Below are positions 54,217 to 62,359 of a stretch of 64,000 nt of DNA, piece by piece. The stretch is from the NCBI RefSeq assembly GCF_002982075.1, contig NZ_PUEJ01000004.1, positions 434,001 through 498,000 of the forward strand, in the 5' to 3' direction. The translations under genes were made by a program, and so were the position numbers. Position 1 is the first letter of the stretch, and each line of letters starts with the position of its first letter. The DNA comes from Labrys okinawensis. Lineage in GTDB: Bacteria; Pseudomonadota; Alphaproteobacteria; Rhizobiales; Labraceae. The notes under the pieces were generated by a model. It made no database searches. It worked only from the letters and a program-made list of their open reading frames with translations, and was not told where the DNA came from.

Positions 54217-55515
54217 CTACAGGCTCGCCAGCGTCGCCTTCAATCTCTCGATCAGCAGGGCCGCGTTGTCATGGGAGAACACCATCGGCGGGCGGATCTT
54301 CAGGCTGTGGCCCTCCCGGCCGGTGGCGCTGATCAGCACCTGGCGCTCGCGCAGGCCGTTGACGATGGCGGCGGCCGCCGCGGCATCGGGAGCGCCCTTG
54401 GCGTCGACGATGTCGGCCCCGATGAACAGGCCCGCCCCGCGCACTTCGCCGATGCGGCCATCGTGCGCGGCGAGATCCTCCAGTCCGCTCTTCAGCGCGG
54501 CGCCGACGTCACGGGCACTCGCGATCAGGCTTTCGTCCTCGATGACGTCGAGCACGGCCATGCCCACCGCGCAGGAGACCGGATTGCCGCCGAAGGTATT
54601 GAAATAGCGCACCTCGCGGCCAAAGGCTTCCAGATGCTCGGGCCGTGCCGCCATGGCCGCCATCGGATGGCCATCGCCCATCGGCTTGCCCATGGTGACG
54701 AGATCGGGAACCAGGCCATGCCGGGCAAAGCCCCACATGCCGGCGCCGGTCCGACCGAAGCCGGGCTGGACCTCGTCGGCGATGAAGAGGCCGCCGGCGG
54801 CCCGGATGGCTTTCACGGCCGGGCGCAGGAAGCCCGGCGGATCTGCGAAGACGCCGTCGCTAGAAAAGATGGTGTCGACCAGCAGCGCCGAGGGCCGGAT
54901 GCCATGCGCCGCCATATCGGCAATGGCGGCCTTGACCCCATGCGCGAACCCCTCGCCGCTGGTGTCGGCGGAGGTGGGTGCGGGCACCACCCGCACCGTT
55001 TCGCCGATCGGGGCGCCCGCGCCGAGCGAGGGCGACATGTGGGCGAGCACGTCGGTCACGCCGTGATAGGCATTCTCGGTGACGATGACGCCCGTGCCGC
55101 CTGTCGCCGCCTTGGCCACCCGCAAGGCGAGGTCATTGGCCTCGCTGCCGGTGCAGGTGAACATGATGTTGGCGATCTCGGCCGGCATGGTCGCGACCAG
55201 CCGCTCGGCATAGTCGAGAATGCCGTCGGTGACGTAGCGCGTGTGGGTGTTGAGCGTCCCGGCCTGGCGCGCCAGCGCCGCCACCACATGCGGGTGGCAA
55301 TGGCCGACGCTGGCGACATTGTTATAGGCGTCGAGATAGGCCGTGCCGTCGGGCCCGTAGAGCCAGACACCCTCGCCCCTGACCACATGAACGGGATGGG
55401 CATAGAACAGGCGATAGGCGGGACCGAGCACGCGCCGGCGGCGCTCGATCAGGGCCGCTTCCTCGGCGGCGAATCCGGCCGTATTGCTGGGATCGAAGGC
55501 ATTGACCATCGTCAT
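54217..55515 (-). CDS. Class III PLP-dependent aminotransferase or phospho-lyase
   Basis: A 432-residue class III fold. The PLP lysine is Lys277 in VTMGKPMGDGHPM. The Asp of the PLP pocket is in GLFIADEVQPGFGRTG (about 242-257), and TCTGSEANDLALRVAK binds the phosphate. GGNPVSCAVGMAVLDVIE follows. It resembles human PHYKPL and ETNPPL, the phospho-lyases for 5-phosphohydroxylysine and phosphoethanolamine, more than plain transaminases, although sequence alone does not decide. The preceding APH kinase gene overlaps it by four bases. If the pair is alike, the kinase phosphorylates a hydroxyl and this enzyme eliminates phosphate and amine. Confidence 0.86.
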   Translation of the reverse strand: MTMVNAFDPSNTAGFAAEEAALIERRRRVLGPAYRLFYAHPVHVVRGEGVWLYGPDGTAYLDAYNNVASVGHCHPHVVAALARQAGTLNTHTRYVTDGILDYAERLVATMPAEIANIMFTCTGSEANDLALRVAKAATGGTGVIVTENAYHGVTDVLAHMSPSLGAGAPIGETVRVVPAPTSADTSGEGFAHGVKAAIADMAAHGIRPSALLVDTIFSSDGVFADPPGFLRPAVKAIRAAGGLFIADEVQPGFGRTGAGMWGFARHGLVPDLVTMGKPMGDGHPMAAMAARPEHLEAFGREVRYFNTFGGNPVSCAVGMAVLDVIEDESLIASARDVGAALKSGLEDLAAHDGRIGEVRGAGLFIGADIVDAKGAPDAAAAAAIVNGLRERQVLISATGREGHSLKIRPPMVFSHDNAALLIERLKATLASL

Positions 55516-56579
55516 GAGGGGCGATCCTTGCTCAGATAAAGGTGGAATTCGTCCGCCGCCTGATCAGGCGAGAGCGAGCGCGCCGCCGCCAGGCCCGCCC
55601 AAGCCCGGCCGGCATTGCGCATGATGTAGTCGCGATTGTCCGGCTCCAGCGTGCAGCGCCAGGCCGTGATGATGGCCGTCAGCGTCATGCGCCCCTGGAT
55701 GAGATCGAACAGGCAGGCGATCTCCTTGTCCTGGAGCGGCAAGACGCTGTTGTAGCCGGCGACGAATTGCTTGACCGGCTCCAGGAACGTGTCCCCTGCC
55801 CCGACATGATAGGAGGCGGACACGCCGACTTCGTTGACGAGGGGCGCCCGCACCATGTCGCCGAAATCGATGATGCCGGCGAGCTGGTCCAGTGCTCCAT
55901 CGCTTCCCGGGCCGACCAATATGTTCGAGGGGTTGAAGTCGTTGTGGATGACCTGCGTCCGGAGCCCGGCCGTGAGAGGCAGGGTGCGGGCCTCGAGCCG
56001 GTCCAGCACGGCAGTGACGAGGGCACGACGCTCCTCGTCCTCGACATGAACGACCAGCGGCCGCAGACTGGGCGCGTGGGTGAGGTCCCACAACAGGTCG
56101 GCCGGGCTGCCGGCATGCTCAAAGCCGTCCAAGGCAAGGTCGAGGCGGGCGAGGCTGGCACCGAGATTACGGCGAAGCGCCGGGCCGCGTTCGAGCTTGG
56201 CCAGCGGTGTGCCCGGCAGATAGGTCAGCACGCGCACCAGGCGCGGCGGCTGCCCTCCCTCTTCCAGCCGGAAATAGGCTTGGCCGGCCTGCGTGCAGAC
56301 CACCCGCGGCACCGGCAGATCGGCATCATGCCGGGCGATATGCAGCAGGGCCTGCGTCTGGAAATCGGTCACCGCCACGTCTTCGGCCGGGTTGACGATC
56401 TTCAGGAGAAACTCGCCCCCGTCGCGTGCCAGGAGGCGGAAATTGCTGTCGCGCTCGCCGATCAGGGGGAAGGCTTCGACGTCGAGGGCATAGTGATCGC
56501 GGATGAGGGCCTCGGCACGCGCCTTGGAAACAGGCGGGGCCGGCGTGGAGAGAACGGTCGATGTCTGTGGAGGCGCCAT
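55512..56579 (-). CDS. APH-family kinase (hydroxylysine kinase-like)
   Basis: A 355-residue aminoglycoside phosphotransferase-fold kinase. The catalytic loop is IHNDFNPSNI (HxD with the following Asn, about 213-222), and the Mg-binding motif is IIDFGDM (about 238-244). The ATP-lysine is in GGEFLLKIVNP. Bacterial and human homologues beside class III PLP enzymes include hydroxylysine kinase (HYKK/AGPHD1). Its stop overlaps the start of the PLP gene. The ATG at 56579 is preferred over 56612. It is likely to phosphorylate a small hydroxylated amine, not an antibiotic. Confidence 0.86.
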   Translation of the reverse strand: MAPPQTSTVLSTPAPPVSKARAEALIRDHYALDVEAFPLIGERDSNFRLLARDGGEFLLKIVNPAEDVAVTDFQTQALLHIARHDADLPVPRVVCTQAGQAYFRLEEGGQPPRLVRVLTYLPGTPLAKLERGPALRRNLGASLARLDLALDGFEHAGSPADLLWDLTHAPSLRPLVVHVEDEERRALVTAVLDRLEARTLPLTAGLRTQVIHNDFNPSNILVGPGSDGALDQLAGIIDFGDMVRAPLVNEVGVSASYHVGAGDTFLEPVKQFVAGYNSVLPLQDKEIACLFDLIQGRMTLTAIITAWRCTLEPDNRDYIMRNAGRAWAGLAAARSLSPDQAADEFHLYLSKDRPS

Positions 56580-56676
56580 GGCACCCTCCGTCTCCCATCC
56601 CTCAGGCGGCAACGCAACCCCTGGATGCGGAGAGAGCCCAAGTAATGGTTGGTAAATCGACCAGGGTGTATCTCGT

Positions 56677-57222
56677 CTAATAGGTCGGCGGTGTGATCGC
56701 GCTGACGATCTCGCTGCGCCCGTCCGAGATGTTGCGGAAACGGTGCGGCAGCCGGCTATCGAAATAATAGCCGTCGCCCGGCCCCAGTACCTCGACCCTG
56801 CCGTCGACGGTGATCTCGATAGCCCCGCTCAGCACCATGCCGCCTTCCTGCGCCGAATGGGCATAGGCCTCGCCTGAATCGGCACCGGGCGCGTAGGTCT
56901 CATGCAGCAGCAGCATGGATTTGTTGGGGTAATCCAGGCCGATGACGCGATGGGAAATCGCGTCCGGCTGTCCGATCTCGGTCAGGTCGGCCGCCCGGTA
57001 AAAGGGGCTCTGCGGCAGTGCGGATTTGAGGTCGATGAAAAAGCCCGGCAGCGTCGTGCCGAGCGCATCGAGAACGGCCCGCAGCGTGTCGAGCGAGGGG
57101 CTGATCAGGTCCCGCTCGATCAGCGATACCGAGGAATGCGACACGCCCGAGCGCAGGGCGACCTCCCTGACGCTGAGCTTGCGCCGGTGGCGCAATTCGC
57201 GCAGCTTGTCTCCGATCTTCAT
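56677..57222 (-). CDS. XRE-family regulator with C-terminal cupin
   Basis: A 181-residue regulator. The N-terminal HTH (about 1-62) has KLRELRHRRKLSVREVALRS with the recognition helix in SHSSVSLIERD. The C-terminal cupin (about 105-178) includes GAIEITVDGRVEVLGPGDG. This is the PuuR-like layout, whose ligands are often polyamines or amino-acid-like compounds. The ATG at 57222 opens MKIGDKLREL and has a GGAGGGGG ribosome binding site; the frame is open upstream but those residues are not part of the family. It is divergent from the HisD-like gene and directly upstream of the kinase gene. Confidence 0.91.
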   Translation of the reverse strand: MKIGDKLRELRHRRKLSVREVALRSGVSHSSVSLIERDLISPSLDTLRAVLDALGTTLPGFFIDLKSALPQSPFYRAADLTEIGQPDAISHRVIGLDYPNKSMLLLHETYAPGADSGEAYAHSAQEGGMVLSGAIEITVDGRVEVLGPGDGYYFDSRLPHRFRNISDGRSEIVSAITPPTY

Positions 57223-57335
57223 CGTCCCCCTCCGGCCTTCCCAGCATCGGGCCGGTGAATATATTGAACAAGCCCGTCGGGGGCAATTGCGCCGGGCGCC
57301 GACGGCGGCAAGTCTTGCGCACCTCGCTTCCCAGA

Positions 57336-57400
57336 GCATTTTCCCCAAGAAGTCGGTCGACTTCTCGATTGAGAAAATGCGTCGAAACAAAGAATTAGAG
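57336..57400. repeat. Nested palindrome before the HisD-like gene
   Basis: GCATTTTC (57336-57343) pairs with GAAAATGC (57373-57380); inside, AGAAGTCG (57348-57355) pairs with CGACTTCT (57358-57365) around a 2-base loop. The following GTCGAAACAAAGAATTAGAG resembles the repeat near 37705-37725. It sits in the divergent region next to the regulator gene and may act as an operator, a leader hairpin or only a dispersed repeat. Confidence 0.7.
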
Positions 57401-57412
57401 AAAAGGCCAGCA

Positions 57413-58714
57413 ATGCTCGACGCCGCCATCCAAGCCCGCATCATCCCTATCAAGGCACCAGGGCGCAGCGCCCTGACCGACAACGCTCCCGTGGAAGCCA
57501 CCGTGAAGCAGGTGATCGACGAGGTGCGCAAGCGTGGCGACGCAGCGCTGCGCGACTATTCGCGCGAGTTCGACAAGGTCGACGTCGAACGCTTCGAAGT
57601 GACCGCCGCCGAGCGCCAGGCCGCCGTGGATGCGCTCGACCCGCAGACCCGCGCCGATACCGAATTCGCCATCGAGCGGGTGCGCGCCTTTGCGCAGGCC
57701 CAGCGCGCCACGCTCCAGCCTTTGGAGATCGAGGCCCTGCCGGGGCTGCATCTCGGCCATCGCATCATCCCGATCGCCCGTGTCGGCGCCTATGTGCCCG
57801 GCGGGCGCTATCCGCTGCTGTCGGCGCCGGTGATGACCATCGTGCCCGCCAAGGTCGCCGGCTGCGACGAGGTGATCGCCTGCCTGCCGCCGGGCGCCCA
57901 CCAGGCCATGATCGCCGGCTGCCATCTCTCCGGCGCCGATCGCATCTTCCGGATCGGCGGAGCCCAGGCCATCGCGGCCATGGCCTATGGTACCGAGAGC
58001 ATCCCGGCCGTCGACAAGATCTTCGGGCCCGGCAATGCCTTCGTCAACGAGGCCAAGCGCCAGGTCTTCGGCCTGGTCGGCATCGACCAGCTCGCCGGCC
58101 CCAGCGAGATCTTCGTGGTGGCCGACGAGACGGGAGACGCGGTCACCATCGCCGTCGACCTGCTGGCCCAGGCCGAGCACGACGTGCGCACCCGCGTTGG
58201 CCTGATCACCACGCACAGGGCTCTCGCCGAAGCGACCCTGGCCGAGGTCGAGCGCCAGCTTGCCAACCTGCCCACCGCCAATGTCGCCGGCCCCGCCTGG
58301 CGCGACTACGGCGAGATCGTGCTGTGCGAGGACGAAGCGGCCATGCTGGCCTATTCGGATTTCATCGCCGCCGAGCACCTGCAGGTCCATACGCGCGACG
58401 CCCATGCCACCGCGGCCAGGCTGCGCAATTACGGCTCGCTGTTCATCGGCGTCTCGGCCAGCGTGGTCTATTCGGACAAGTGCTGCGGCACCAACCACAC
58501 CTTGCCGACCATGGGCGCGGGGCGCTACACAGGAGGCCTGTGGGTCGGATCTTACCTCAAGACCTGCACCCATCAGTGGCTGGACGAGCGCGGCGTCGCC
58601 GCAGTCGCCCCGCCGGCTATCCGGCAGAGCGCCAGCGAGGGGCTGGAGGGCCATCGCCGGGCGGCAGCCTTGCGCCTCGCTCCCAAGCAATTGCTTGCGG
58701 AGATCGGCGTTTAA
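57413..58714 (+). CDS. HisD-like dehydrogenase (histidinol/sulfopropanediol dehydrogenase family)
   Basis: A 433-residue NAD-dependent enzyme of the histidinol dehydrogenase family. The zinc and catalytic residues are present: Gln and His in DLLAQAEHDV, the Glu-His pair in AAEHLQVHT, Asp in SDKCCGTNHTLPT, and His in SEGLEGHRRAA. FGPGNAFVNEAKRQVFG and AGPSEIFVVADET are family landmarks. Histidine synthesis is unlikely, because it is next to an ABC importer and a PuuR-like regulator, not his genes; family members of this type include 2,3-dihydroxypropane sulfonate dehydrogenase (HpsN). It should oxidise an alcohol in two steps to a carboxylate. AAAAGG gives the ribosome binding site. Confidence 0.88.
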   Translation: MLDAAIQARIIPIKAPGRSALTDNAPVEATVKQVIDEVRKRGDAALRDYSREFDKVDVERFEVTAAERQAAVDALDPQTRADTEFAIERVRAFAQAQRATLQPLEIEALPGLHLGHRIIPIARVGAYVPGGRYPLLSAPVMTIVPAKVAGCDEVIACLPPGAHQAMIAGCHLSGADRIFRIGGAQAIAAMAYGTESIPAVDKIFGPGNAFVNEAKRQVFGLVGIDQLAGPSEIFVVADETGDAVTIAVDLLAQAEHDVRTRVGLITTHRALAEATLAEVERQLANLPTANVAGPAWRDYGEIVLCEDEAAMLAYSDFIAAEHLQVHTRDAHATAARLRNYGSLFIGVSASVVYSDKCCGTNHTLPTMGAGRYTGGLWVGSYLKTCTHQWLDERGVAAVAPPAIRQSASEGLEGHRRAAALRLAPKQLLAEIGV

Positions 58715-58880
58715 TTTTTTCACCGGACGCGGGCGCTGCCATTGCCATCGGCGGCCTCGCGGGTTCCGATGAGAGCATTCCATGCGGCGGCGAGCCGCGT
58801 GCAACAGACGAGACGGGTCCTTTCCTCGGAAAGCGACAACGCGACGCACACCAGAGACCGAACCAGTGGGGAAGACCGCA

Positions 58881-59930
58881 ATGCGCTTCAGACACCTTCT
58901 TCTTGCCTCCGGCATCGCCTTGGGCACCGCTCTTGCCGGCGGCGCGGGCGCTTCGGCGCGCGACCTGACCGTCGTATCCTGGGGCGGGAACTACCAGGAC
59001 GCCCAGCGCAAGATCTATTTCAAGCCCTTCTCCGAGAAGACCGGCAAGCCGGTGCTCGACGAGGCCTGGGACGGCGGCATCGGCGTGCTGCAGGCCAAGG
59101 TCAAGGCCGGCACGCCCAATTGGGACGCCGTCCAGGTCGAGGCCGAGGAACTGGCGATCGGCTGCGCCGACGGCATCTACGAGACGCTCGACTGGAACAA
59201 GCTCGGCGGCAAGGACAAGTTCATCGACAGCGCCGTCAGCGATTGCGGCGTGGGCGCCATCGTCTGGTCGACCCAGCTCGCCTATGACGGCGACAAGCTG
59301 AAGGAAGCGCCGAAATCCTGGGCCGATTTCTGGGACACCAAGAAGTTTCCGGGCAAGCGCGCCCTGCGCCGCGGCCCCAAATACGCTCTTGAATTCGCGC
59401 TGATGGCCGATGGCGTGGCGCCCAAGGACGTCTATACGGTGCTGCGCACGCCCGAGGGCGTCGACCGCGCCTTCAAGAAGCTCGGCGAGATCAAGAGCGA
59501 CATGGTCTGGTGGGAATCAGGCGCCCAGCCGCTCCAGCTCCTGAAGTCGGGCCAGGTGGTGATGACCTCGGCCTATAATGGCCGCATCACGGGCATCAAC
59601 AAGACCGAGGGCACGCATTTCAAGGGCGTGTGGCCGGGCTCGATCTACGCGGTCGACAGCTGGGTGATCCTCAAGGGCAGCCCGAACAAGGATGCTGCGA
59701 TGGATTTCATCGCCTTCGCCAGCCTGCCGGAGAACCAGTCCAAGCTGCCTCAGGACATCGCCTACGGCCTGCCCAACAAGGCAGCCGCCGCGGCAGTGCC
59801 AGCCGATCTCGCCGTCGACCTGCCGACCTCGCCGGCCAACATGACGGATTCGGTCTCCATCGACACCGAATTCTGGAACGACAACATCGAGGACCTGACC
59901 AAGCGTTTCAATGCCTGGCTGGGGCAGTAG
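58881..59930 (+). CDS. ABC substrate-binding protein (polyamine type)
   Basis: A 349-residue PotD-like binding protein with a Sec-type signal (MRFRHLLLASGIALG) and cleavage near ASA-RD (about 26). DLTVVSWGGNYQDAQRKIYF opens the mature chain; VSDCGVGAIVWSTQLAYD and WWESGAQPLQLLKSGQVVM are typical of polyamine and related cation-binding members. The ATG at 58881 is preferred; the frame is open further upstream without signal. The 192-base gap that follows has a stem-loop. Ligand: a cationic amine is likely. Confidence 0.9.
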   Translation: MRFRHLLLASGIALGTALAGGAGASARDLTVVSWGGNYQDAQRKIYFKPFSEKTGKPVLDEAWDGGIGVLQAKVKAGTPNWDAVQVEAEELAIGCADGIYETLDWNKLGGKDKFIDSAVSDCGVGAIVWSTQLAYDGDKLKEAPKSWADFWDTKKFPGKRALRRGPKYALEFALMADGVAPKDVYTVLRTPEGVDRAFKKLGEIKSDMVWWESGAQPLQLLKSGQVVMTSAYNGRITGINKTEGTHFKGVWPGSIYAVDSWVILKGSPNKDAAMDFIAFASLPENQSKLPQDIAYGLPNKAAAAAVPADLAVDLPTSPANMTDSVSIDTEFWNDNIEDLTKRFNAWLGQ

Positions 59931-59957
59931 AGAATACGAAGGTTTGGTCATTCCGGC

Positions 59958-59984
59958 GCGTTGCGGCATGGAATGCTGCAACGC
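59958..59984 (+). repeat. Stem-loop between binding protein and ATPase genes
   Basis: Arms 59958-59969 (GCGTTGCGGCAT) and 59973-59984 (ATGCTGCAACGC) pair over 12 bp with one G-T pair around a 3-base loop. A further inverted pair, GCGGGAT and ATCCCGC, is in the same gap (about 60067 to 60105). No T-run follows. Such structures after a binding-protein gene often protect its message and lower downstream expression. Confidence 0.65.
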
Positions 59985-60122
59985 TGACCCGGAATCGCGT
60001 TGAATTCAGCCCTATTGTGCTTGCGGTCCCGCATCTGCATCGCATCACTTCATGCCGCAATGCGTGCGGGATGACACGCATCCCCCCGGGCCCAGCATCC
60101 CGCAAGGAGCTTTTCGGATCCG

Positions 60123-61187
60123 ATGGACTCGTTCATTCACTTCGACGGTGTCAGCAAATCCTTCGGCACGATGAAGGTCGTCGACAATCTTGACTTCCAT
60201 GTCGGACGAGGCGAGTTCGTCAGCCTGCTCGGCCCCTCCGGGTCCGGCAAAACCACCCTCCTGATGATGTTGGCCGGCTTCGAGGCGCCTACCAGCGGCG
60301 CCCTGCTCGTCGACGGCACGCGGGTGGAGAACCTGCCTTCCTATAAGCGCAACATGGGCGTGGTCTTCCAGAACTACGCCCTGTTCCCGCACATGACCAT
60401 TGCCGAAAACGTCGCCTTCCCGCTCAAGATGCGCGGCGTCGGCCGGGCCAGGCGCGACGCCAGGGTCGCCAAGGCCCTCGATCTCGTCCGCCTCGGCCAT
60501 CTCAAGGACCGCAAGCCCTCCCAGCTCTCCGGCGGCCAACAGCAGCGCATCGCCCTCTCGCGAGCCCTCGTCTACGAGCCCAAGGTGGTGCTGATGGACG
60601 AACCGCTCAGCGCGCTCGACAAGCAGCTGCGCGAGCATATGCAGCTCGAGATCCGCGAGCTCCACCGCAAGCTCGGCCTCACCGTCATCTTCGTCACCCA
60701 TGATCAGGGCGAGGCCCTGACCATGTCCGACCGGGTCGCCGTGCTCAATCTCGGCAAGATCGAGCAACTCGACACACCATCCGGCCTGTACGACCGCCCG
60801 CGCACGCGTTTCGTTGCCGAGTTCATCGGCGAGACCAATCTGCTGGACGGCACCCTGAAATCCTGTTCGGACGGCCTCGCCACCGTCGAGTTGGCTCTGG
60901 GGCCGACCGTCTCCTGCCGCACCGAGCTCTCGCCCCGGCCGAACGCGCCGGTTCTGGTCTCCGTGCGGCCCGAAAGACTGCATCTGAGCGACGCGCCGGC
61001 CCTGGCCAACACGCTGCCGGTCCGTATCGAGGACGACGTCTATCACGGCGATCACGTCCGCCTGCATCTCAGGAGCGGCGAACGCCGGCTGGTGGCCAAG
61101 GCCGACAGGCGCGAGGCCAGCCGCCCCATCGGCTCTGACGCCCATGTCGGCTTCGCCGCCGACGACTGCACGCTGGTCCTGCCATGA
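60123..61187 (+). CDS. ABC ATPase (PotA-like)
   Basis: A 354-residue polyamine-type ATPase. Walker A is GPSGSGKTT (about 39-47), the Q-loop is in VFQNYALFPHMTI, the signature is LSGGQQQR, Walker B is VLMDEPLSALD, and the H-loop is in VTHDQGEAL. The C-terminal TOBE domain (about 235-354) has VSVRPERLHLS. Its stop overlaps the first permease start by four bases (ATGA). Confidence 0.94.
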   Translation: MDSFIHFDGVSKSFGTMKVVDNLDFHVGRGEFVSLLGPSGSGKTTLLMMLAGFEAPTSGALLVDGTRVENLPSYKRNMGVVFQNYALFPHMTIAENVAFPLKMRGVGRARRDARVAKALDLVRLGHLKDRKPSQLSGGQQQRIALSRALVYEPKVVLMDEPLSALDKQLREHMQLEIRELHRKLGLTVIFVTHDQGEALTMSDRVAVLNLGKIEQLDTPSGLYDRPRTRFVAEFIGETNLLDGTLKSCSDGLATVELALGPTVSCRTELSPRPNAPVLVSVRPERLHLSDAPALANTLPVRIEDDVYHGDHVRLHLRSGERRLVAKADRREASRPIGSDAHVGFAADDCTLVLP

Positions 61188-62359
61188 CGCCTGCCGCGCG
61201 GCTCAAGGCCGCTCTCCTGGTGCTGCCCCTCATCGCCTTTCTCGGCATCTTCTTTCTGTGGCCGCTCGGCATGATGATCGTCACCTCCGTGCAGGGCGGC
61301 ACCGTGCGCCACGCCTTCCCGCTCACTGCCGAGGCGATCGCCGGCTGGAAGGGCGACGGCCTGCCGCCGGCCGAGGTCCAGGCTGCACTTGCCAAGGATC
61401 TGCGCACGACAATCCCGCAGGAGCAGTTCGGCGATGCCGTCCGCGCCCTCAACAGCCAGCAGGCGGGCTTCCGTACCCTGCTGCCCAAGACGGCGACGGC
61501 CGTGCGCAACGCGCCGGAGAACAGCCCGCCGCCCCTCGCGGGCATCGATCCACGCTGGAACCAGCCCGCCTTCTGGCTGGCGCTGAAGCGCTCGATGCCG
61601 GCCTATACCGACGCCAACCTGCTGGCGGCGGTCGACCTCAAGCGCGCAGATGATGGCAGCGTCGCCAATGTGCCGCCCGATATGGCGGTAAACCGCATGA
61701 TCATGCTGCGCACCTTCGTGATCGCCCTGCAGGTCACGCTGCTCTGCGTCGCCATCGGCCTGCCCTTCGCCATGCTGGCGGCCAGCGTCACCGGCTGGAA
61801 GCGCAATCTCTTGCTGCTCGCCGTGCTGCTGCCGCTCTGGACCTCGCTGCTGGTGCGCACCGCCGCCTGGATGATTCTCCTTCAGGAGAACGGCCTGATC
61901 AACCAGACGCTGAAGGCCCTCGGCCTGATCGATGCCTCGCTGCCACTGATCTACAACCGCACCGGCATCCTCATCGCCATGACACATGTGCTGCTGCCCT
62001 TCATGGTGCTGCCGATCTATGCCAGCCTCGTCGCCATCCCGCGCAATCTGATGCCGGCGGCTGCCTCGCTCGGCGCCCCGCCGCTGCGGGCCATGCGCCA
62101 CGTCCTGCTACCGCTGGCCATGCCGGGCGTGCTCTCGGGCTCGCTGCTCGTCTTCATGGTGGCGCTCGGCTACTACATCACCCCGGCTTTGGTCGGCGGC
62201 CCGAATGAGCAGATGATCTCCTCGGTGATCGCCTTCTATGCCACCGGCACCGCCAATTGGGGCATGGCCGGGGCACTGGGCGTCTTCCTCCTGGTGCCGA
62301 CCACGGTGCTCTATTTCGTCTATGGACGACTCTCGCGCACGTCGATGGTGCAGACATGA
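61184..62359 (+). CDS. ABC permease (PotB-like) with long periplasmic insert
   Basis: A 391-residue permease. The first helix (about 8-30) is followed by a roughly 120-residue stretch (about 38-165) with no membrane helices, then five or six helices. The insert is rich in Ala, Pro and Asn and is probably periplasmic, where it could contact the binding protein; PotB of E. coli is about 275 residues and lacks it. The loop that contacts the ATPase reads AAASLGAPPLRAMRHVLLP. The start overlaps the ATPase stop. Its own stop overlaps the start of the second permease. Confidence 0.91.
   Translation: MTPAARLKAALLVLPLIAFLGIFFLWPLGMMIVTSVQGGTVRHAFPLTAEAIAGWKGDGLPPAEVQAALAKDLRTTIPQEQFGDAVRALNSQQAGFRTLLPKTATAVRNAPENSPPPLAGIDPRWNQPAFWLALKRSMPAYTDANLLAAVDLKRADDGSVANVPPDMAVNRMIMLRTFVIALQVTLLCVAIGLPFAMLAASVTGWKRNLLLLAVLLPLWTSLLVRTAAWMILLQENGLINQTLKALGLIDASLPLIYNRTGILIAMTHVLLPFMVLPIYASLVAIPRNLMPAAASLGAPPLRAMRHVLLPLAMPGVLSGSLLVFMVALGYYITPALVGGPNEQMISSVIAFYATGTANWGMAGALGVFLLVPTTVLYFVYGRLSRTSMVQT

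Noticed and set aside
55512..56579. Aminoglycoside resistance gene
   Set aside because: The kinase fold is shared, but the overlap with a class III PLP gene and the neighbours point to metabolism.
57413..58714. Assignment as hisD of histidine biosynthesis
   Set aside because: No his genes are near, and the gene is tied to a PuuR-like regulator and importer; a catabolic HisD-like role fits better.
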